This document shows, one piece after another, positions 1 to 8,538 of a stretch of 64,000 nucleotides of DNA. A program made the translations under genes and the position numbers. Every line of letters starts with the position of its first letter. The stretch's first letter is position 1. The notes beneath the pieces are model-generated. The model did not search any database. It was not told the origin of the DNA and saw only the letters and a list, made by a program, of their open reading frames with translations. The stretch spans positions 1-64,000 of the forward strand of contig NZ_QGMZ01000018.1 in assembly GCF_003173335.1 (NCBI RefSeq), given 5' to 3'. Source of the DNA: Methanospirillum stamsii. Its GTDB lineage: Archaea; Halobacteriota; Methanomicrobia; Methanomicrobiales; Methanospirillaceae.

Positions 1-2388
1 AACTTTAAATGGACTGGGGAATAAATAACGCCTGAGTTGGGGATATTTACACCGCCGTTGACAGCAATCAATGTTGAACATTAAATATGATAAAATAGAA
101 GGGGAATTAGACAAAAACCATTCCTCATATTTTTTTATATCATATCTATAAAATCCTAATGAAAGCATCGAAAATTGATATAAGGACAAGTCATCAATTA
201 ATATTTCACCTAATATTCTTTTATGGATAATTTCAAAATTTTCGAATTTAATATTGCAAAAATTAATCCATTTTAATAATAAACCAATATCCTGTATTTT
301 CCTTATTGTTGAAAAATTAATAATTTTTCCTAATCCTATAAGGTACTGATAGCAAAGATCTTTTCCTCTTTTCTCAATTTTAAGTTCTTTTTCTAAATTT
401 TCAATAAATTGAATACTTTCTGAAAAGTCATGGATTTTTTTGTAAGGAGTAATAATATCAACAGGATGTCCAGGAAGTAAGGTTGATAAAAGTCCATATA
501 TTCCTCCATAACCCTGTTTATTAAAAGCTATTTGAAATGAAGAATGATTTGCTCTAAAATAAAGCATTTCACCGAATATAAATAATCCAGAAAGAATTCT
601 TATTTGCGTAGAAATTTCGGAACTTTTAAAATGATAAATAAGCGATTCGATAAATGTTTCATTATTTATTTTATTACACAAATTACAATTCAAAACAAAG
701 GTTGTTAAATGGACTTCTGAAACCGAAGACATCATATTTATTGCAGTAGTTTCAACGGATGGATAGTGCTTGAATAAAATTTTACAGAGATTGTATGAAC
801 GAATATAATGTAACCCTTTAACAGAGTCGTCCTGAATTGTAATAAATTCATCATAAAGAGATGATAGAAAAGAGTTTGGATCTATATCAATCGCAAGAGC
901 ATTAATCATTGGAGAAATCAGTAAAGGAACATGAAAAACCTCGGCTAATGAAACCCATCTAATAAATTCGATTTTTTTATCATCCCCATTATTTGATAAG
1001 GCTCGAATTTGTTCTGATAATCGGTCAAAAAGTAAGGATCCATGTGTAATGAAATAAATATATTCTATTAAAAATTTGTCAGATCCTATTTTTTCGTATG
1101 CATATTCTGGAGAACCAACTAAATTATGAATTTGTCCCTTTTCTTGAAAAAAATTAAAAATTAATCGTGCTTCATCCAAAGCAAATTTAGGTTCTATAAT
1201 TTCAAAACTAGAATATGATTCATATGTAGTATTATACCAGGCATCATTTCTGATTGATATTATTACCTTAAATCCAAGTTTTGAACATTCTTGAGTAACT
1301 TCTGCCCATAATTTCGTTCGATATCCCGCGTTATCAATGATTAAGAACAAAGGCAGGTGAGAATTTTTTCTTGCATTTAAGAAAGAAATTATAGAAGAAA
1401 CTTGCTCTCCAGTTTCTGCTAATCTTAAAGAATAAACACAATCATTTGGCCAATTATCATAAACATATTGATAAAGTAGTGTAGATTTTCCTTGACCACT
1501 TGAAGCACGAATAATGCATGTATTGTTTGTGGTGAATGATTTTTCAACATTATTAAGCCATTTAAATCGTTTTACTGGTAATCCATGGGCAATCATTCCT
1601 GGTCTGACATTTTTACCTAAGAAAAAATCTTCATCATTGTTTTCTGTCCAGTTTACTTTTTCTATATATTGCTTTCCAAATGCTTCGAAATCAATCTCTC
1701 GAGATATACTTTCCTTAATTGAGAAAGGAATGTCTCGAATGTCAGATTGGGTGATAATTTTTCTCTGTTGAGCCCATGTAAAGAAAGACGAAATAAAAAA
1801 ATGCTGATATATTTTTAATATATCTGAATTAATATCAAAATTAGTAGAAATTAATTGGGATATTTGTTCAAATAATTTATCTTCATTAACAGAAATAATT
1901 TCCAAATTATATAAAAGTGAATCAGCTTCAAATTCTGTAGAATCTTTTACAGATTGGCAGAGTTCTCTAAATTTATCACGTACTGTTAATTTTCGTTTTT
2001 TATCAAATCGATGATAATTCGAAATCTCTAAAATATCATCTGATAATTCACAACTTAAAATTAATGTAAATTTTGAATCTGGAGACACTCGATATTCTTC
2101 TATAAAATTCTCCAAAACACCTTTCTTTTTTTTATAACTCTTTAAATTACTTGCAGTCCATACCTTACTTGAATGCTTTACTTGAATAAAATTTTTAAAA
2201 GTCCTTATATTTTTTATCTCCAAATCAATATCGTCTAATCCTTCTAATTGTATAGATTGTATCGAATTTTTTTCATTTAATAGCTCAAAGGAGCAATATA
2301 TTGAATATAGAATTTGATATCTAATTCCATGGATATTACTAGCACCATGGTTTCGCACTTTGAATATTGAATCGTATTCACTATTCAT
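1..2388 (-). CDS. Cap4/DUF4297-like nuclease fused to STAND-type NTPase (Avs-like defence protein), C-terminus cut by window edge
   Basis: The minus strand is open from ATG 2388 to base 1 without a stop, giving at least 796 codons; I checked this codon by codon. Residues 18-76 resemble the Cap4/DUF4297 dsDNA endonuclease: NIHGIRYQILYS, then LEGLDDIDL, then FIQVKHSS (a PD-(D/E)xK core with Asp near 53-55 and QVK at 69-71). Residues 298-303 are a Walker A (GQGKST). LFLIIDNAG at 348-355 fits Walker B and VIISIRND near 375-382 a sensor strand, as in STAND ATPases. From about 395 onward it is helical, Leu/Ile/Phe-rich and unrecognised, the usual place of a target sensor. Base composition is far more AT-rich than neighbours, suggesting transfer. 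The order nuclease-STAND-helical array matches Avs immune proteins; an antiphage role is inference. It lies 63 bp after a helicase gene on the same strand. Confidence 0.8.
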   Translation of the reverse strand, partial: MNSEYDSIFKVRNHGASNIHGIRYQILYSIYCSFELLNEKNSIQSIQLEGLDDIDLEIKNIRTFKNFIQVKHSSKVWTASNLKSYKKKKGVLENFIEEYRVSPDSKFTLILSCELSDDILEISNYHRFDKKRKLTVRDKFRELCQSVKDSTEFEADSLLYNLEIISVNEDKLFEQISQLISTNFDINSDILKIYQHFFISSFFTWAQQRKIITQSDIRDIPFSIKESISREIDFEAFGKQYIEKVNWTENNDEDFFLGKNVRPGMIAHGLPVKRFKWLNNVEKSFTTNNTCIIRASSGQGKSTLLYQYVYDNWPNDCVYSLRLAETGEQVSSIISFLNARKNSHLPLFLIIDNAGYRTKLWAEVTQECSKLGFKVIISIRNDAWYNTTYESYSSFEIIEPKFALDEARLIFNFFQEKGQIHNLVGSPEYAYEKIGSDKFLIEYIYFITHGSLLFDRLSEQIRALSNNGDDKKIEFIRWVSLAEVFHVPLLISPMINALAIDIDPNSFLSSLYDEFITIQDDSVKGLHYIRSYNLCKILFKHYPSVETTAINMMSSVSEVHLTTFVLNCNLCNKINNETFIESLIYHFKSSEISTQIRILSGLFIFGEMLYFRANHSSFQIAFNKQGYGGIYGLLSTLLPGHPVDIITPYKKIHDFSESIQFIENLEKELKIEKRGKDLCYQYLIGLGKIINFSTIRKIQDIGLLLKWINFCNIKFENFEIIHKRILGEILIDDLSLYQFSMLSLGFYRYDIKKYEEWFLSNSPSILSYLMFNIDCCQRRCKYPQLRRYLFPSPFKV

Positions 2389-2451
2389 AAGAGATCATTC
2401 GAGGATTAATTTTACATTTCACACAGTGTTGTTTCATAACAATCCCTATTA

Positions 2452-5400
2452 TCATATTCCCCCACTTCCAACCTTTGCCTTTTTCATATATCCACCCGGA
2501 ATCGGTTCATCTAATTTCCATACAATACTCATCGGCCTACTCCCTGAATGCCGCTCATAATTTGCAGTCCCTAAACACAAAAACGGCTGGGATACATTCT
2601 GAATCTTATTGAACTCCCTTACAAAGAGCAAAACTCGACTCCCTTTCTCCTGGTGATGAATATATCTCTTACCAGTAGGAGAGGATTCTGATGTCGTACT
2701 CTGGGATTGCCAGTGAAACAGAGTGTCATTGATAGCATAATCATGATACATCGTTGTAGATGAGAAAAACTTTTCACTCTTATTCAACGTAATAAAGAAC
2801 ACATCGAGTTTCTTATCAGCAAAATAAACAACTCCTTCCCTTTTTCCTTTGGTACTCCAATGATCAGGAGAATAATGTCCAAGTCCAGCGAAAATCTGAT
2901 CCCGTGAGTAATATCCATGGAGCGAAAGACCACAATCAAATCCTAAATCCAGTGGTTTCTCAACATACTGAATCGTATCCTCCAGATAATCCAACATTGA
3001 GAGAATTTCTGAAACCATCCATTCACTCTTGAATAGTCCTTGAAATCCAGAAAGAAGAGAAGAATATCCCATCTCTTGAAGTGGTTTGGAATATATCGAG
3101 TAATAGAGCATATTCAGATGAGATTGATACCCGGTTTTTCGTCTGCCATCAGATACGACATCCTTTTCCCTAAGAATCTCTCTGATAAACTGAATGAAAG
3201 AAACTGAATTAATATGCCCGATTTTCCGGGCAATTGTCATCATCCATGTCTCCTCTTCCGGGCTGATTCGATCACAGAGACCCGCTTCAGCACACAATCC
3301 ACGAAAAGTTGACTTACTATAGATTACGTGTAAATCCAACCCATAATGTTCAAGAAATATCTTCAAAGAAAGTGGCTTTCCAGTCTCTTCTTCAAACCGG
3401 GATATCTTTTCGACCAGGACATTTCTTCGGAGAAGAGATCGTTCAATATGTGAAAGGACGGTTTCTCGTGCAACCTTCTCAAGGGTGATGAAACAACCAC
3501 GAGGAAGGAGATATACTCCGTTCTTCACCTGTTCAGATAATGGAGTGGTTCCTTCAGCTGTCAATGCTTTGAACTTGGTATCAAATCGGTAATTAGTATG
3601 CTGCCGGCCGACAAAATCCAGAACGGTGAGACATTCCTTTCCTTCACAAATTCGAAGGCCTCTCCCGAGCTGTTGAAGAAAAATAGTCATACTTTCGGTA
3701 GGCCTGAGAAAGAGAACAGTATTCACTTCCGGAATATCAACCCCTTCATTGTAGAGATCAACAACAAAAATAAACCGAATCTCCCCATTCACGAGCTGTG
3801 ATTGAATGGAATTCCTGGTTTTCTGATCACTTTCCCCGGTAAGGTACCCGGAAGGTATACCAATCTCATTAAAGGTCTCACTCATGAAGATGGTATGATC
3901 AATACTGACACAGAATCCAAGACCGACAACTGTGTTAATATCTGTTACATACCGATTGAGTGAGATGGCAATATGTTCTGCCCTCTGACGATTTCCGGTG
4001 TATCGCTTGGATAATGTCTGTTTATCATATCCTCCCCGTGACCAACTCACATCATCAAGATTAACAGTATCTGTTATCCCAAAATAATGAAATGGAGCGA
4101 GTAGGTTTCTGTCAATCGCTTCTGGGAGGCGGATTTCTGCGGCTATCTTTCCATCAAAGTACCCGAGAATATCAAGATCATCCATTCGCTCCGGTGTCGC
4201 CGTCAATCCAAGGAGAATCCTTGGGTGGTAATATTGTAAAAGGGCCTGATATGAGGCTGCAGCCGCATGATGAAACTCATCAACGATGATGTAATCGTAA
4301 TAATCAGGAGGAGTCAGGGCATTAAATTTCGTGCTATTGAAGGTCTGAATCGAAATAAAGCAGTGATCAATATGTTGAGGAACAACTCCCCGAATGCAGA
4401 GGTCTCCAAAGTTCGGGTCTCGCATGATCACCCGAAACCGACTGAGACTCTGCTTTAATATCTCTTCCCGATGAGCAACAAAGAGAAGACGGGCATGTGG
4501 ATTTCCATTCCGAACAAAATTTCGAAAATCAAATGCAGATATGATCGTCTTACCGGTCCCTGTTGCTGCCACAATCAGATTACGATATCGACCATGAACC
4601 TCTCGCTCTACAAGCAGTCGCTCTAATATCTCCTTCTGATAGAAATATGGAACAATATCAAACAGAACCGGAAGGTCATCATCTCCAGGTTTCCCTTTTT
4701 GTCGGTTCAATGCCTCCTGTAAGATGGACTTGTCATTTTCCCCATAGGAAACAAACTCCGGGTTATCCCAATAACTCTCAAATGAGATACAGATCTTTTG
4801 GAGAATATCTCCTGCATCTTTTTCAGTAAGTTTCACATTCCACTCAAGACCGCTGGTTATTGCGGGATTTGATAGATTAGAAGAGCCTATATAAGCGGAT
4901 GAAAATCCAGATTCGCGATAGAAATAGTATGCCTTCGCGTGTAATCTGGTTCGTTCGGTATCATAGGAGATACGAATCTCGGTATTTGGGAGGGTTGAAA
5001 GGAACTCAATAGCCTTGAGATCAGTTGCTCCGATATACGAGGTAGTGATGACCCGAAGATGCCCATGGTTGCAGAAATTGGAGAGTTCATCCATCAATAA
5101 TCTGATTCCACTCCATTTGATGAATGAAACGAGCATATCAATCCGATCTGCAGATGCTATCTCCGCTTTCAGCTCCTGAAGTAAACTGGGTTCATTATGT
5201 GATCCAGTAAAGAGGCTGCTTTGAGAGAGGGAGGAAATAGGACGAAGAGGTGATGATAACCTTCTATCATCTCCTCTCATATCAGTTACCGAGAGGAGTA
5301 TTTCTCCTTCAGGAGATACCCGACACTTATTTAGGGATTCTTCTCCAGTCCAGATCGATAGTTGATTGATGATCTCATTACAGCGATCTATCTGTTCCTT

Positions 5401-5592
5401 TACTGGTCCGTGTTTTTCTTCTAATATGGTAAGCGATTTTTTTAGTACCGGACTGAGGTAATGAGAGAGAAGAGAGGGGACATCTTCAGATTCTTGGATG
5501 GAGATGAGATCATATTGTTGTTCAGAACTTTTCAGGTTCTGTAAATACTGATTCATTACCTGCTCATACAGGCCTTGAGGTAATCTCTTCAT
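2452..5592 (-). CDS. PLD nuclease - SF2 helicase - DUF3427 fusion protein
   Basis: This is a 1,046-residue protein. Residues about 148-255 form a phospholipase-D-like nuclease module, with LHAKAYYF at 217-224 (HxK) and GSSNLS at 236-241. Residues 310-660 are a superfamily 2 helicase: Walker A AATGTGKT (342-349), DEFHH (438-442), GLTATPERMD (462-471) and a motif VI region with QQLGRGLRI. The C-terminal ~350 residues match the DUF3427 type normally found with this helicase. Such proteins are common in bacterial and archaeal defence islands, presumably acting on foreign nucleic acid; the exact substrate is not known. It is upstream of and co-oriented with the nuclease-STAND gene, so both could be one transcript. 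A short degraded copy of its 3' part lies at 10365-10505. Confidence 0.85.
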   Translation of the reverse strand: MKRLPQGLYEQVMNQYLQNLKSSEQQYDLISIQESEDVPSLLSHYLSPVLKKSLTILEEKHGPVKEQIDRCNEIINQLSIWTGEESLNKCRVSPEGEILLSVTDMRGDDRRLSSPLRPISSLSQSSLFTGSHNEPSLLQELKAEIASADRIDMLVSFIKWSGIRLLMDELSNFCNHGHLRVITTSYIGATDLKAIEFLSTLPNTEIRISYDTERTRLHAKAYYFYRESGFSSAYIGSSNLSNPAITSGLEWNVKLTEKDAGDILQKICISFESYWDNPEFVSYGENDKSILQEALNRQKGKPGDDDLPVLFDIVPYFYQKEILERLLVEREVHGRYRNLIVAATGTGKTIISAFDFRNFVRNGNPHARLLFVAHREEILKQSLSRFRVIMRDPNFGDLCIRGVVPQHIDHCFISIQTFNSTKFNALTPPDYYDYIIVDEFHHAAAASYQALLQYYHPRILLGLTATPERMDDLDILGYFDGKIAAEIRLPEAIDRNLLAPFHYFGITDTVNLDDVSWSRGGYDKQTLSKRYTGNRQRAEHIAISLNRYVTDINTVVGLGFCVSIDHTIFMSETFNEIGIPSGYLTGESDQKTRNSIQSQLVNGEIRFIFVVDLYNEGVDIPEVNTVLFLRPTESMTIFLQQLGRGLRICEGKECLTVLDFVGRQHTNYRFDTKFKALTAEGTTPLSEQVKNGVYLLPRGCFITLEKVARETVLSHIERSLLRRNVLVEKISRFEEETGKPLSLKIFLEHYGLDLHVIYSKSTFRGLCAEAGLCDRISPEEETWMMTIARKIGHINSVSFIQFIREILREKDVVSDGRRKTGYQSHLNMLYYSIYSKPLQEMGYSSLLSGFQGLFKSEWMVSEILSMLDYLEDTIQYVEKPLDLGFDCGLSLHGYYSRDQIFAGLGHYSPDHWSTKGKREGVVYFADKKLDVFFITLNKSEKFFSSTTMYHDYAINDTLFHWQSQSTTSESSPTGKRYIHHQEKGSRVLLFVREFNKIQNVSQPFLCLGTANYERHSGSRPMSIVWKLDEPIPGGYMKKAKVGSGGI

Positions 5593-5898
5593 GGTTTGAG
5601 AAAGATCTTAAAAATCAGGTTTTGAATTATTTGAAAAGCAGTCTTATCTTCTTGCAATGAATATATCCACCTGTAATAATGAGATGAGGTTGTTGATCGT
5701 ATTATGGGTTATTAAATGAATCGGTAATCCTACCTCCTGATGTACTGAAAGAAGATTACTGAATCAGAGTTAAGGAATAAGAACTTAAAGAGACCAATGT
5801 ATGAACTATAGATTGACATTCTCATCTGTCATGTAATCATTCCTGAATTATATGCATCTGAAAAACACCAGATATCCTCCAGGTGCCGGAGAAAACCA
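5593..5898. promoter_or_regulatory. Divergent intergenic region between helicase and MNT/HEPN genes
   Basis: About 300 bp without a gene, AT-rich, separating divergent units. A TATA-like stretch (tgaattatatgc, about 5846-5857) lies at a plausible distance upstream of the MNT gene, with a weak GGTG-type ribosome site near 5882. I see no repeats or RNA gene here. Confidence 0.4.
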
Positions 5899-6216
5899 AT
5901 GAGCACAATTTCGGATACATCCTCCCTCATCCCGGAGCCAATCAGAGACACGGTTATTCATACCCTGTTACCTCATGGAGTTTCACAAATTCTTGTTTTT
6001 GGAAGTTATGCAACCGGGAACCCTACCCCGGAGAGTGATCTCGATCTCATCGTCTCATTTCATACTAAAAAAGACCTCTTTGACTTGGGAGGAATGAGGG
6101 AAGACCTGATAGAAGCCCTGGGTATCGAAGTGGATCTGCTCAGCGAGGGAGCGATCAGTCCGTACCTGAAGGATAAGATAAAAGATGAGGCTGTGGTGAT
6201 TTACTCTGAAGGATGA
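5899..6216 (+). CDS. mntA: MNT-type nucleotidyltransferase antitoxin
   Basis: A 105-residue minimal nucleotidyltransferase. The signature GSYATGNPTPESDLDLIVSF (residues about 35-54) holds the GS dipeptide and the DxD-type metal-binding aspartates. In MntA/HepT toxin-antitoxin pairs this protein neutralises the HEPN ribonuclease partner, by AMPylating it in the studied cases. The stop codon overlaps the start of the next gene (ATGA), showing translational coupling to the HEPN gene. The active-site residues appear intact, so the pair may be functional. Confidence 0.85.
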   Translation: MSTISDTSSLIPEPIRDTVIHTLLPHGVSQILVFGSYATGNPTPESDLDLIVSFHTKKDLFDLGGMREDLIEALGIEVDLLSEGAISPYLKDKIKDEAVVIYSEG

Positions 6217-6551
6217 GAGTATTAACCTCCTCCATATCCGTGATGCATGCCATAAAATTTATGGATTATAGGCAAGGGGTTGATGAAGATGCCTTCATGG
6301 CTTCATCGATACTCCAGGATGCGAGTTTCAGACAGATATCAATAATCGGCGAAGCAGGAACCCATATATCCGCTGAAACAAGGGCTTATCATCTTGATAT
6401 TCCATGGAGAAAGATCATCGGAATGAGAAATATGCTGATGCATCAGTATTTTGGAACCGATTTGGCATTTGTCTTTATCACCGCTGCTGAAAAGATGCCT
6501 GAACTTGCAGAACGGATAGAACAGATAATTGCCTCACCCGGTCGAAAGTGA
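6213..6551 (+). CDS. hepT: HEPN-domain ribonuclease toxin (HepT/DUF86 family)
   Basis: A 112-residue HEPN protein, the toxin half of the MNT/HEPN pair. The Rx4-6H ribonuclease motif is present as RNMLMHQYFG (residues about 72-81), including the HxY that MntA modifies in characterised systems. The N-terminal helix carries HAIKFMDYRQGVDEDAF. The start overlaps the mntA stop by four bases. These modules act in antiphage or stress responses by cleaving RNA; that role here is inferred from family and defence-island context. Confidence 0.82.
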   Translation: MRVLTSSISVMHAIKFMDYRQGVDEDAFMASSILQDASFRQISIIGEAGTHISAETRAYHLDIPWRKIIGMRNMLMHQYFGTDLAFVFITAAEKMPELAERIEQIIASPGRK

Positions 6552-6578
6552 GCCATACCTCTGACATCCTCTTCTTTT

Positions 6579-6653
6579 TCAAAAAACACGTTGCATCAAT
6601 TTTTTCGTGAAAAAGTGTTGCCTGGCATCGTACCAGAGAACGATGTGGTGATC
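6579..6653 (-). pseudogene. Short coding relic resembling a PglZ N-terminus (tentative)
   Basis: Read on the minus strand, 24 codons between two stops encode DHHIVLWYDARQHFF followed by TKKLMQRVF. The HxIVxWYDxxxxF pattern is what opens BREX PglZ phosphatase-like proteins. The fragment is too short to prove this and could be chance. It lies right after the frameshifted MNT gene in a stretch of decayed genes. Confidence 0.2.
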
Positions 6654-6684
6654 TCAACAAATCGAGGATATTATAACCCGGTTA

Positions 6685-6989
6685 TCAGATATCAATCGCA
6701 TCAGTAAGGATTGTTTCCCTGAGCTCCTCACGAATTGCCCGTCTGGGAGGGCATCAACCGGCCTGCCAAATACATCCTCGAAATAGAGTTTCAGACCGGA
6801 GAGGTCGAGAAGGTCAGCACCTGGAGCAAAGTCCTCCAGGATATCAATATCGCTATCCTCCCGTACATCACCCCTGGCGTGGGAGCCAAAGAGGGCAAGG
6901 TTATCAACATGGTATCGTTCCTTCAATTCAACCAGGGAATTATGCAGAATCTGAACTATGGTATCAGGAGGGAAAGCTGGCTTCATCAT
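6685..6989 (-). pseudogene. MNT nucleotidyltransferase with a C-terminal frameshift
   Basis: The N-terminal part is a normal MNT antitoxin: LALFGSHARGDVREDSDID, then a conserved helix ending FGRPVDALPDG. After that the reading frame gives QFVRSSGKQSLLMRLIS and runs on to a stop at 6654. Shifting one frame near 6737-6741 instead gives AIREELRETILTDAIDI and a stop at 6685, which is the normal end of this family (R.EL.E.I..EAI.I). So one base has been lost (or misread). No HEPN partner remains next to it. The gene is probably an inactive orphan antitoxin; a sequencing error is the alternative. Confidence 0.7.
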
Positions 6990-7010
6990 CCCCCGCAGGC
7001 AATAAATTGG

Positions 7011-7247
7011 TCAGCTGGTGAGAAAAAGATAAAATTCATCCCGTTCCATCCTTGCTTGCTTCATAATTGACATCAAGGTTCCAATTGGAATCGGATCTCG
7101 TTTCGGAATGATGACCAGGAGTTTGGTACCGTCGGCATCTTTAAAGAGGGCTACATGACTCCCTTTACCCTGGAATGGAGCATCCTGGTAGCCAATCCGT
7201 TTGAATTTTTTAATAAGAGTATGTGAGGAGACCTGCGGTAATTTCAC
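7011..7247 (-). CDS. hicA: HicA-family mRNA interferase toxin
   Basis: A 78-residue HicA toxin with a double-stranded-RNA-binding-like fold. The catalytic histidine lies in GKGSHVALF (residues about 27-35), after LIKKFKRIGY, and the family tail IPKRDPIPIGTLMSIMKQA is present. HicA cleaves mRNA and is held inactive by HicB. The start overlaps the hicB stop by four bases, and the antitoxin gene comes first. Both look full-length, in contrast to the decayed genes around them. Confidence 0.88.
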   Translation of the reverse strand: MKLPQVSSHTLIKKFKRIGYQDAPFQGKGSHVALFKDADGTKLLVIIPKRDPIPIGTLMSIMKQARMERDEFYLFLTS

Positions 7248-7483
7248 GCAGCCTCAACCTCGATAACAGAAGTGAATTTTTCTGACGAGGTAATAGAGGG
7301 AAGAGCATCAGATAAAAGCCCGAGAACTTCTGCATTCTTCAGCCAGAGATCGATCGCTTCACGCAGATTCTCAAGTGCTTCTTTCGGAGTATCACCACAG
7401 GATGACAGTTCAATCTCCATGCATTTTGAAACATACACCCCGTCTTCTTCCCAAATCAGGGTTGTAAACTGGTACCTCTTCAT
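7244..7483 (-). CDS. hicB: HicB-family antitoxin
   Basis: A 79-residue HicB antitoxin: degraded RNase-H-like fold with FTTLIWEEDGVYVSKCMEI, the central SCGDTPKEALENLREAI and an acidic end. No clear C-terminal helix-turn-helix or ribbon-helix-helix domain is seen, so DNA binding is uncertain. The ATG is preceded by GGAG (spacing about 10) and an AATATAAT box about 25 bp upstream of the start. A short palindrome, ATCTGGCAGAT (7482-7492), overlaps the start codon and could be an operator. Confidence 0.85.
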   Translation of the reverse strand: MKRYQFTTLIWEEDGVYVSKCMEIELSSCGDTPKEALENLREAIDLWLKNAEVLGLLSDALPSITSSEKFTSVIEVEAA

Positions 7484-7753
7484 CTGGCAGATCTCCTTTA
7501 TTATATTCTCATATGCTCTTCTCCCCTGAATACCTCTCTCTCAATGTCCGGATATGGAACCAGGACGACCTTTAGTTCATCCGGAAACATTCTTCCAGAT
7601 ACCACGTTGCAGATCAAATGAGGCTTTGGTCACGGGAAACAGAAAACCAACTCATAATCTCCGGCCATTCTGAGACCCCGATCAATCGTATATACTCCCT
7701 GCATTCCTCCACATGCCCCCGAGCAGCGGCAGAGAACAATGGGGTATGAACCA
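7484..7753. other. Non-coding stretch upstream of hicB
   Basis: Contains the hicB promoter at its left end (AATATAAT-like box near 7501-7512). The rest has no reading frame with recognisable protein character and may be eroded coding DNA belonging to the pseudogene that follows. Confidence 0.35.
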
Positions 7754-8290
7754 ATGGCAGATTTCACCGTGAAGAGCACCATAAAATCAGCAGTCCGGAA
7801 CCTTGAAGGGTCTCGATTGCTGATTATACCCGGAAAGCACACTGATCCAGGATATCCTGGACGATAACACCTGGGGATGCACCTTCTGGCGAATCAGGTG
7901 GAGTCAGTCACCAGGGTGCCCTCGATCGATAGAGTCCTACGCAGCCTCCATCATCTACGAGAATGCGGAGGCAAAGACCGTGTGACAGATTCCGGTCAAG
8001 GAACCGGGCATGGCAGCCGAAAGCACCACCGTCACCAGAGAATCACCGGTAATGCAACCATCACCGGTGCAATGATATCAGGAGTCCCGGCATCACGGGA
8101 TAGCTCAGAGGATACCTATCAAGCAAGGCCCTCAAGTGTTATGCCAGCAACGGCGAGATTTTCAGGGTATCATTCAAACGTGACAGTATCTCGCTCACCA
8201 ACTACGATGCCGATTCTATCCGCACCACGCTGGAGACCTGGGCAGACGGTATCGCTACCCTGATGAACGCCCACTTCTCCTGCATCATTA
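7754..8290 (+). pseudogene. Shattered gene of unknown family, several frameshifts
   Basis: No single frame is open, but successive frames give protein-like text in order. ATG 7754 opens MADFTVKSTIKSAVRNLEGS; a second frame continues LIQDILDDNTWGC and ESYAASIIYENAEAKTV; then QIPVKEPGMAAESTTVT; then NATITGAMISG and DSSEDTYQ; finally KALKCYASNGEIFRVSFKRD followed by SISLTNYDADSIRTTLETWA. Together they would make one protein of about 165 residues broken by at least four indels. I do not recognise the family. The flanking 8291-8538 has no gene; it holds a small GGCC-GAAA-GGCC hairpin near 8372. Confidence 0.5.
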
Positions 8291-8538
8291 GGAGTCCGCA
8301 TGCTCCGGTCCGGTCACCTGGTTCGTCTTATTCAGATAACCACCTCCTGAAAGATACTGGTCTTGGCAGGCCGAAAGGCCCGATTTAAAAAAAAGAGTAT
8401 CTGACTTCATGCATACTACTTATGCAATCCCTTGTGTCGAGTCGATGAGAAGGCCCTGCCACCTGATGTGTTTTAATTTCATCATGGGTGAGACAGAAAT
8501 AATCCGGAGAACAAACCAACGAATCATCTCATATACCC

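Noticed and set aside
1514-1771. 85-codon plus-strand frame
   Set aside because: It is antisense to the large nuclease-STAND gene, which has clear motifs.
7877-8263. 128-codon open frame read as a gene
   Set aside because: The protein-like segments lie in alternating frames; this single frame is mostly Arg/Ser-rich filler, so I treat the stretch as a pseudogene.
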